Of a DNA stretch of 52,140 bases, positions 40,101-49,400 are shown piece by piece. The stretch is from Terriglobia bacterium (GTDB lineage: Bacteria; Acidobacteriota; Terriglobia; JAJPHL01). Where the stretch lies: NCBI GenBank assembly GCA_021325275.1, contig JAJPHL010000004.1, forward strand, positions 1 to 52,140. The letters run 5' to 3'. Position numbers and translations under genes: made by a program. The notes beneath the pieces are model-generated. The model was not told where the DNA came from. It saw only the letters and a program-made list of their open reading frames with translations, and did no database searches. How positions within the stretch are numbered: the stretch's first letter is position 1; every line of letters begins with the position of its first letter.

Positions 40101-40243
40101 CGAAGTAATTTGTAGCGGCCGATCATCGTGCCGGGGCGTTCCGGCACGGCCAGCGAGATCGCGCCGGGAGACACCGTGGGCGCGGCGTTACGAGTGGTAG
40201 TTTCTTGCGGAGATTCGGGACCCAAATTAGGATTTGAAGCCAC
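37115..40243 (-). CDS. Ser/Thr protein kinase with TPR repeats
   Basis: A 1042-residue protein. The kinase domain (about 43-320) has GRGGMGMVY, Lys74 (VALKII), HRDIKPSN (Asp167) and DFG (188-190). A membrane helix at about 350-375 ([21 protein letters not shown]) is followed by a charged, Arg/Glu/Ala-rich coiled stretch (about 378-440). Residues about 480-1030 are tetratricopeptide repeats with the recurring sense [23 protein letters not shown], typical of kinesin-light-chain-like TPRs. The TPR part should lie outside the inner membrane or bind partner proteins. It is immediately followed by the FHA-sigma54 activator gene, suggesting a phospho-relay by threonine phosphorylation. Confidence 0.93.
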   Translation of the reverse strand: MASNPNLGPESPQETTTRNAAPTVSPGAISLAVPERPGTMIGRYKLLRTLGRGGMGMVYRAEQQYPVKRQVALKIIKPGMDSEQAIMRFEAERQALALMDHPNIARVFDAGTTDAGRLYFVMELVEGVPIATYCEEHKLDLRARLQLFADVCQAIQHAHQKGIVHRDIKPSNVLVAVYDGQPVPKVIDFGVAKAVSDSSRLSDSSMMTMAGAIVGTYEYMSPEQARGGAAVDTRSDIYSLGVLLYELLTGTTPLEREAVRDLPDAEIVRRISEDDPPRPSARARELRGDLDWIAMKALEKEPARRYATANGLAADVQRYLNGEPVSARPPSTTYLVGKFARRYRAPLTAAAVFVVLLVAATIVSTMLAIRARRAEAQARRDRDRAVGAERAALDAGEVARQERDRATGAEEQAGAERDAAVVEKRRADMQAAIAAAVNRFLQEDVLAQAGARRQLRSEKKTDPDITVRTALDRAAARINEQFASQPEVEASLRTTIGGAYFDLGLDAPAQQQLERAVALDRRRFGSQNPATLDALQLLGRIYFLQQKFQPAAAAESEVLESRRRTQGPDDSRAILAESELALITVHLRKPEEAEKLAQEAVDRSRRKYGAANAITLDALRSLGGVYLAQDYLLDVRQSVPKKERALAVFGEVLQARRDTLGSDHPDTLDAMSDVSTALHRLNKFVDAEKQEREILEIRRRVLGRDHPDTLSSMANLADDLYRQPKIAEAEQINLELLDARRRVFGPEHPATLETMDNLANTFREHKPDAAEQLDAQALEIRKRRYGPEHSSTLLSMRSLAADYRREGKLAEAEPLSIAVLEIHSRTLGSDDPATRGVRVELSRLYRGELRFADAARLDLVSMESSARMNGADHGVTQRHRADLALDYNRLGDYARAEPLAHAAFDSLHRSAGDKSLYTLYAADVLAEAWNGLGRHQEAEQLSRASLALYEKGIPEGWQPFYERALLGNSLAGQKKYSEAEPLLLSGYAGMAERKTAMDAPQRVHILRVAEWVSDFYLASGRREQAANWRAKADAPTKTEGPK

Positions 40244-40294
40244 GCGGTCACCCCTACGATCGCGCTAAAAGTGAAGCCGGCGCGATTATACCAT

Positions 40295-40406
40295 TCCTCC
40301 TAGGACGGCAACCCATCCTTTAGAGCTACTCCCTGCGCCCAGTACTGAGAATCAAAAAGTTAGTCCAATTCACCTTTTGGTTAGTGACTCCGTGCCGTCC
40401 TCCTAG
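40295..40406. repeat. Paired motif in the divergent promoter region
   Basis: AGGACGGCA (40302-40310) and TGCCGTCCT (40393-40401) are perfect 9-bp inverted arms, and TCCTCCTAG also occurs directly at both places (40295-40303, 40398-40406). Both lie upstream of the candidate sigma54 promoter, at distances suited to activator binding sites. The remaining 40244-40483 holds no gene. Confidence 0.55.
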
Positions 40407-40435
40407 TTTTCTCAGCAACATCCGAGCGCGAATCT

Positions 40436-40453
40436 CTGGCGCGAAAAGTGCCT
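40436..40453 (+). promoter_or_regulatory. Candidate sigma54 (-24/-12) promoter
   Basis: CTGGCGCGAAAAGTGCCT keeps the diagnostic GG and GC with exactly 10 bases between them, plus TGGC at -24 and TGC at -12; the consensus is TGGCACG-N4-TTGCW. Transcription would begin near 40463, giving a leader of about 20 bases with an AGAAGGGGG ribosome-binding site before the ATG at 40484. A sigma54 activator is encoded next to it. Confidence 0.5.
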
Positions 40454-40483
40454 TATAAGAACGCGGGAGAAGGGGGATCTTTT

Positions 40484-43400
40484 ATGCGCACACCTGGGCT
40501 TAAGCGTACGACTGGCCAAATCTGTCTGACTCTATTGTTGACCGCTCGGATCGCGGTACCCGATGCGAACGCCCTTGGCATCGCGCCGATTCCGCGCGAG
40601 GCGCGTGCGATTCCGATGGCGCGCGCGGAATCTCCGCGCGTGAATTCACCGGCTTCCGCCGGCGCGGCGCATCCCCAACTCCCAACTAATTTGGCAGGAG
40701 GCGCAGTGTCTGGCGGACTTCCGTCGCTGCCGCGCTTTGCCGCGGGGATTCCCGCGGTAGCGGCGGCGGCGGGCGACATCGATGGCGACGGACTCGCCGA
40801 TCTAGTGGTGGCCGGCGAGAAAACCATCAGCTTTCTGCGCAGCACGGGAGCGGGATTCGCGCCACCGAATATTTTTGCGGGAGTGGCGCATCCCACGGCG
40901 ATCGCCATCGGGGATTTCAACGGCGATGGTCATAACGATCTCGCGATCACCGATGCGTCGGGCGAAGTGGCGATTCTTTTGGGCGCGGGCAACGGCGATT
41001 TTGGTGCGCCGCAATATTTTTCGGTTGGAAAAAATCCATCTTCGGTAACGATCGGCGACTTCAACGGCGACGGCATCGCGGATTTGGCGGTTGCGAATCG
41101 CGACGGCAATTCGATTTCGATTCTTCTGGGCAAAGGCGACGGAACTTTCGAAGCCGCGGCAACCGTCGAGACGGGCACGGCGCCCTCGGCGATTGTCGCG
41201 GCGGATTTCACCGGGCGTGGCTTCATCGATCTCGCTACGGCCGACTCGGGCAGCGGAACGATCACGATTTTTCTCGGCGCGGGCGACGGGACGTTTGAAC
41301 GAAAGATGCAATTCTCCGCGGGCGGCGCGCCCTCGCAGTTGGTCACGGCGGATTTCGATGAGGACGGCTTCGCCGATCTCGCGGTGCTGACGAGCGGGAA
41401 TCAAACGGCGCGCGTTTTTCTGAACGATCAGCGCGGTAATTTCAAACCGGCGGGAGAATTTGCGGAGGCGGCGGCCATTGCCGTGGGCGATTTTGAAGGC
41501 GACGGACATGCGAGCTTGATGGTTCAAGCTTCCGCCACCGGTTTTCTGGCCGTCTATGCGGGTCTCGGCGACGGCGCGTTTGCGCCCGGTGTTTTCTATC
41601 CCGCGGAAAACAGCCCGATGCTGTTGACCGCCGGAGAATTCAGCGGCGACGGTGACGCGAATCTCGCGGCCACCGACGCAGCCGGAACCGTCTATGTGAT
41701 GAAGGGCGCGACCAAGCGCCAGCGCGTGATCAATCCGCGTGAAACCAGCGTGTCGCCGGCACCGACAGTATCGCAGCCGGCAACGCCCGTCGTCACGCAA
41801 CCTATATTACCGAAGACTCCAACTTCCGGCGCGAGCGGCACCCCACATACCCAGTCCGTGCGGTCCGCGGCGGGGCAGACAGGCATTTCGGTCTCGCTGA
41901 CGGTTTCCAACGATGTCATGCTTCAAGGTTCAATCATGAACTTCGTTTTTGAAGCCACCGTTTCGCCGTCCACCACCACCGGCAAAGTTACGTTCTACGA
42001 CAGCATCACTCCGACGGGCCTCGGCAGTGTGCTTGGATACGGCACGATTCTTCCCAACGGGACCGCTTCGTTCAGCACGGGAGTGCTGGCTGCGGGGAGG
42101 CACTACGTAACCGCTTACTATCGAGGCAACTCGCCATCCACGTCCGCCTCTTCGTCAGCGGTGTTAACCGTTGTTACGGCTTACACGGGGAACGTCTCGG
42201 GATTCACGGCGGGGAACACCTATTCTCAAGGAACGGCCACTTCCATCTATGTCGCGGACTTCAACAACGATGGCGTCGCCGACTTGCTTGTCACTGGCGG
42301 AACCGTCTCCAACATTTATCAAGGGAACGCCCTTGGCGGGTTCAGTTTGATGTCTTCTTGCAGTACGGGTTCGAACGCACTATTTGCGGCTATCGGCGAC
42401 TTCGATCGCGACGGCTATCTCGACTTCGCCACCTCCAACGCTGGCAGCGACAGCGTGAGCGTCTGCATTAACAATGGAGACGGCACGTTCAAACCGGCCG
42501 TGAATTATTCGTTAACCGGACAGACGTCGCCGCAGGGTATCGTCGCCGCGGACTTCAACAGCGATGGCGTTATCGACTTGGCCGTGGCCTGTAAAAGCGG
42601 AAAGGCCCAAGTCGTTTTGCTGACCGGCAACGGCGATGGGACATTCCAGGTCCAAGTTGGACAGAATCTTCTGTCCGGGGCGTCCAGACTGGCAGCCGCT
42701 GATCTCAGGGGCATCGGCGTTATGGATCTGGTGCTCGCCAGTGGGTCCACCGTTGGGTATGCGTACGGCATCGGCGACGGCACGTTTCAGAGCGTCAGAA
42801 CGTTAGACAGCTTCAATACCTTAAGCGCGACTTCGGTCGTTGTGTCGGACTTCAACGGAGATGGACTTCCCGATGTCGCCGTCGGCTATGTTAATTCGGG
42901 CAATAATGGCGGTGCTATCACGGTGACCTTGAATCACGGCGGCGTGTTGTCTTCGTTGTACTCGTCTAACCTTAACTTTTCGTCTGTCGTTACCTCGATG
43001 ACCGTTGCTGACGCCAACGGCGACGGAATCCCAGATCTGATCGTCAGCAGTCCGGGCGGCGTAAATGTGTTCACCGGAACCGCCAACGGCCAATTCTCGT
43101 CGCCGACCAATGTCGCGAGCAGCATCACGAGTCCGTTGTTTGTGGCCGCCGGAGATTTCAACAGCGACGGCCGCACGGACTTGGCCATCGCCACGCTCTC
43201 GAACTTCAATGTGTTTCTAGGCGGCAACGGTGGAACAATCTCCGTTACCAGTTGCAACGCGAGCGATTTGCAAAACGCGATCACCACACTGAATGCCACC
43301 GGCGGTGGGACGATTTCGCTCACATCGAACTGCACGTACACGGTCACCGCGCCGGTGGACTGGTGGTACGGTCCCAACGGTTTTCCGGCGATTGCCTCCG

Positions 43401-46400
43401 TGATCACGATCCAAGGGAACGGCGCGACGATCACGAGCTCTCAGACGGCGGGCAGCAATAACTTCCGCTACTTTTTCGTTTCGGGCGGAGCGAGCAGTCT
43501 GTCGCCCGGCAGCTTAACGCTGAACAATCTCACGTTGTCGGGAGGCATCGCGCAGGGTGGCGGTTCGGGCGCGGCCAGATTTTCCGGTGGCGGCGGGGCT
43601 GGCCTGGGCGGCGCGATCTACAACCAGGGATCTTTGACTTTGAATAGCGTTACCCTCAGCCAGAATCGCGCCAACGGCGGTAGCACAGGTCCTAACGTTA
43701 ACATCAATGCGGGCTCCGGCGGAGGGGGCCTCGGGGCGAGTAGTCTCACGACGATCGATGACTTTTACCCAAGCGCCGGCGGCGGTTTTAAGACCTCGGG
43801 AAGTTTGAGTTCAGCAACCGTCGACGTCACTACCGGAGGCGCCTTCACGGGCACCGAAGGCGGGAGCGGAACAGGTGGCACGAGTTCTTACGGAGGAAAT
43901 GGAGGTACCAGCATCAACGGTAATGGCTCAGGTGGCGGGGGCGGCTTTATGCCTGGAGCCAATGGGGGCTCGGACGCCACGTGCAACTTTGTGACCAACC
44001 TGACGTCGGCCGGCTGGGGCGGTGGCAGCGGAGTCTGTGGAAACTCTAGTCCTGCCGGAGGCGGAGCATTTGGCGGAGGCGGCGCGGGCAACCCGGGCCC
44101 TGGGGCTGGTGGAGGTGTTGGTGGCGGCGGCGGTGGGAGCCTTGGGTCCCAAGTAGGCTTCAACGGCGGAAATGGAGGGTTTGGCGGGGGCGGCGGCGGA
44201 GGATCGCAAGGCGGCAGCGGGGGCTTTGGCGCTGGTGGCGGAGCCAGTACCGGCGGCGGTAACCTCGGCGGCGCGGGCGGCTGGGGCGCCGGCCGCGGGG
44301 GCACTCTAACGGGAAACAACGCCCAGTTCGCCCAAGGTGGCGGCGGCGCCGGTCTCGGCGGCGCTATCTTCAATCAAAAAGGCACCCTGACAATCAACTC
44401 ATCCAATTTCGTTTCCAACACGGTGCAAGGCGGTTCTGCCGGAAGAGCGACTGACGGCTCTGGCGGAAGCGTAGGCGGCGGCTATGGCGGCGCCATCTTC
44501 AACCTGGACGGCACAGTCACGCTCAACACGATGACCTACAGTGGCAATTCGGCCCCATCCGGCGGAAGTGTCTTTTATAACTTGTCCCTCAACGCAGGGA
44601 ATTTCTCGAGCCTCGAATCTTCCTACGCTTTGCTGTCCCTGCAGAATACGACGATTTTGACCGGCAACGGAGACTTAGTGAATACCCAAGTTGACGGTAG
44701 GGCGCCGGTTCTGAATAACGTGACGAACACGACCGCAACACTCACGCCATCAAGCTGGTCGGGGACGGTGACCTACCCTGCGGCAAAAACCTTTACGCTT
44801 ACGAACACCGGTTCCGCCGGTTCTGCGTACCTGAACGCTTCTTCCATTTCCGTGAGCGGAAACTTCACGGTCAGCGCTTCGTGTGGGCCCATCGCTCCGG
44901 TCTTCTTTGCGTGCCCGATCACTGTCACGGCCCCAGTGGGAACCAGCACGGGAACGTTGACCGTAATCGGCAACTTTGGATCGACGCCTTTGACGGCATC
45001 CCTCAATGTTACAGTTCAACCGGCCCCAACGATCTCATGGACCACCGCGCCGCCTTCCAGCGCGGTTTATAACAGTACGTTTTTAGTGGCGGCGAGCACG
45101 ACGTCCGGCGATACGCTGACGTACACAGCGTCGGGCGCCTGCACAATCACCGGAACGACCGTCAAGATGACCAGCGGCACGGGCACGTGCACGGTGACGG
45201 CCGCCGATGCGGGCAATGCCAACTACGGAGCGGGATCGCTGACCGGCAACACCAGCGCGTCAAAGATCAATCCAACCGTTGCGTGGACCACGGCGCCGCC
45301 GGCGAGCGCCGCCTACCACAGCACGTTTACGGTGGCAGCAACCACAAACAGCGGCGACACGTTGACCTATTCGGTCTCGGGTGGCGTTTGCACCATCAGC
45401 GGTACAACGGTCACGATGACCAGCGTCACGGGCACGTGCATGGTGACGGCCGCCGATGCGGGCAATGCCAACTACGCAGCGGGATCGCTGACCGGCAACA
45501 CCAGCGCGTCAAAGATCAATCCAACCGTTGCGTGGACCACGGCGCCGCCGGCGAGCGCCACCTACCACAGCACGTTCACGGTGGCAGCAACCACAAATAG
45601 CGGCGACACGTTGACCTATTCGGTCTCGGGTGGCGTTTGCACCATCAGCGGTACAACGGTCACGATGACCAGCATTACGGGTACGTGCACGGTGACGGCC
45701 GCCGATGCGGGCAATGCGAACTATACGTCGGGAATGCTGAGCAGTCAGGTCACTGCGTTGCCCACGAGCTCTGTGTCCCTGTCAACCTCCTGGGCAAGTC
45801 AGGCTGACGGGTCGAGCCCGACGTTCGGGCAGGCTTTGACGCTAACAGCGACCGTCACGCCATCAACAGCTACCGGCAACGTGACTTTCTACACCGGCCC
45901 CACACCTACCTCCGCTGAGACGACCGTGCTGGGAACAGCCGCACTGAGCGGCGGCACTGCGACGTTCTCCACCGCCCTGCTGCCGAGCGGCGGGGCCAAC
46001 CTGATGGCGTATTACCAAGGCGACAGCAACGTTTCTCCCAGTGTGTCCAGTGTTGTCTCTCAGGTCGTATATGCGGCGCCGGAAACCAGCTTCGGCGCGA
46101 ACTCCGTTACACTGACAGCGCAAACGAAGCCGACATCCGTCATCGTGGCCGACTTCAACGGCGACGGAAATCCGGACATCGCCGTCGGTAACAACACCAG
46201 CAATAGCGTCAGCGTTTTCCTGGGCGATGGAGTGGGCGGCTTTGGCAGCCCGACTAACACGTCCCTCGGTGGCAGCGGAACATTCCTCTTGATGAGCGGC
46301 GATTTCAATGGTGACGGGATTCCCGACTTGGCCGTCATCCAGCGCGCCGGCGGTAATCTGTTGATCCTGATTGGCAACAAAGACCCGCATACCGGCCTCG

Positions 46401-49400
46401 GCAATGGGACTTTCACGGTCTCGACGCCAGTGACGGGGTTGTCTACTCCGACCGGCGCCGTCGTGCTGGATTACAACGGCGACGGCATTCCCGACATCGC
46501 GCTACTCGAGGAAAACAACGGCAGCCTTCTTGTTTATAAGGGCGCCGTTGTGAACGGAACCTACACGCTTACACCGGCCAACACCATCACCAACCTGGGC
46601 AGCACTCTTTTTGGCTTGGCTGCAGCCGACTTCAACGGCGATGGACACCCGGATCTGGTGGTCATCAACGATTCCACGATCGGAAGCAGTAATCTTGAGA
46701 TCCTGCTTGGGGATGGCAAGGGGAATTTCGGAAACGGAAGCGGGAGCAACACGCCCTCCTACACCCAGAAGTTCCCGAACTCGCCGGTGGCCGTCACGAT
46801 CGCCGATTTCGATAGCAATGGCGTTCCCGATATAGCAGCCGTCTCATCGGACGGAACCGTCTGGGTCCTTCTCGGGCAAGTATCGGGAAATGCGTGGTCT
46901 GTTTTGGCACAGAACACCTATACTCTCGTCTCCGGTCCTCCTGCACTCACAGCAGGAGGTATTGCGGTGGGCGACTTCAACGGCGATGGCATCCCCGACT
47001 TAGTGGTGGCCGACGGCTCAAGCGGCTCGATCAGCGTGCTCACGGGAATTCCCAACGCGAATAATCAATATATTGGGACCGGCCAATTCAACTCGCCGGT
47101 GGTAACCTCGTTGCCTGGCTCGGCGAATCCTACAACCGTCGCCGTCGGCGGGTTCCAGGGCTCCGGAGCTGCGGACGTAGTCACTACGAACGGAAGCTCC
47201 GCCGACGGCGTAACCGTTGTGACGGCCCTAGCTGCGACAAGCACCTCTCTGTATGCCGGCTCCAGCAATCCTTCGAACTACGGCCAGACGGTCGAATTAC
47301 AAATCAACGTGTTCACCACCGGTCTTGTGAATGCGCAAACATATGGCAATGTGGGGGCCACCGGCACTGTCACGGTCATGGAGGGCACGAACACGATCGG
47401 GACCGCCGCGATCAGTTCCGGTTACGGACTCCTGGCGATACCGTCGCTCACCCCTGGGTCGCATTCGTATACCGGCGTCTTCAGCGCCACTAGTCAGTTT
47501 GCGGCCAGTACCTCACCGGTCTTCACGCAAAACGTGAATCGTGGGCAAGTGACAGTCTCCGCCGCCGCCGCCAGTTTCACCTATGGCGGCGCCGTTCCCA
47601 CGCTGAGCTCTTCATACAGCGGATTTGTGGGCGGCGACAACAGCAGCGTGGTATCGGGAACCCCCACGTTCACGATCACCAACTCGTCGAATCAAACGGT
47701 GACGTTGTCCTCAGCGCTACCCGCCGGCACATACACGATCACGCCGGTGATCACGGGATTGTCGGCCACGAACTACACCTTCAGTGCGGTCACGGCTAAG
47801 CTGACCGTCAACAAGGCGGTGCTGACGGTTACCGGCACCTGTAGTTCGACGTACGGCACCGCAGGTTTCTCGCAGAGCTTTTCCTACAGCGGATTTCAGA
47901 ACGGCGATACAAGCAGCGTAGTGTCGGGAACGCCCGCGTTCACGTTCGTGAACTCATCGAATCAAACAGTGACGGACTCCGCGACTCTCGCCGCGGGCAC
48001 GTACCCGATTTCTGGACTTTCAGGTTTGTCGGCGACGAACTACACGTTCCAAGCGGCGGGTGCGCTTACCGTCAACCCGGCGCTGCTGACGGTCGCGATC
48101 AATCCCGTTGGCTTCACCTATGGCGGTACGGCTCCCACACCGATCTTTTTTTTCAGCGGATTCAAGAATGGCGACAACGCCAGCGTAGTGTCGGGATCTC
48201 CGACTTTCACGGTCACCAATTCATCGAACCAAACAGCGACGTATTCCTCGGCTCTGAACGCAGGCTCGTACACGTTTACGGGAGTGACTGGATTGTCGGC
48301 CGCGAACTACACGTTCCATCCGACCGGCCCACTGACCGTCAACAAGGCCAACGCGACCTTTTCGGTGATCCCCTACAGCGTCGCCTATGATGGCAATCCG
48401 CACACGGCTACAGGCACAGCCAAGGGGGTGGGCGGCGTGACCCTGAGCGGCCTGACCCTTACCGGTACTACGCATACGAATGCAGGTACGTACAACAGCG
48501 ATTCATGGACCTTCACCGATAATACTGGCAACTACAACAACGCGGGTGGATCGGTGCACGACGCGATCGCGCAAGCGAGCCAGACGATCACGGTGACCGC
48601 GCCTGCGTCCTTCCCGGCCACCGCGCTATACGAAAGTGCGATCACAGTGACAGCTACGGGCGGCGCCTCGGGAAATCCGGTGACGATTGCCGGATCGGGC
48701 TCCTGCAGCGGTAGCGGAAACAGCTCGGCGTCGATTACGATCAGCGCCGGCAGTGGAAACTGCACGATCACTTTGAATCAGGCGGGCAACACAAATTACT
48801 CGGCTGCGCCGCAAGTAACCAAGATCATCGGGGCGCAAACGGCCGCGCCCGGCTTGCCGGCCAACAACTCGGGCAGTTCCTTTTCCGGAGAGCCGGTGAC
48901 GTTGAGCGTCACGATCAACCCGGTGAGCGGCGGCGCCACTCCCACCGGTAGCGTGACCTTCTCGTTTGTCGCGAACAGCACGACGAATTACGTTTGCGCC
49001 GGCGGCTCGATCCAAACCACAAGCTGCTCGATCCCGCTGAACAACGGGACAGCCAGTGTGACCACAAGCAACTTGCCGTTGGGCAGCGACGGCGTCATCG
49101 CCACCTACAGCGGCGATTCCGACTACTCGGCGGGTACGACTATGATCACCGATACGGTGACGCTGGCGGGAACTAGCTTGAGCTTGCAGAAAAAACCCGC
49201 CACCTCGACGGTGTATGGAAGCGCCGTTGAATTGGATGTGACGGTCGGCGGCTCTGGTCAAGGCACGCCAACCGGCGGCGTAACACTATCGTTCGCGGTT
49301 CCCAACAGCAGTCCGGTGGTGACGAACAATATTTGCGCCGATGGCACGATCTCCGCGTCGCCGTGTGCGGCCGGGAATACGGTCACGTTAGTGAATGGCG

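Noticed and set aside
43888..44373. Proline-rich minus-strand frame
   Set aside because: It is the exact antisense of Gly codons in the giant protein; Gly-rich DNA always gives Pro-rich antisense.
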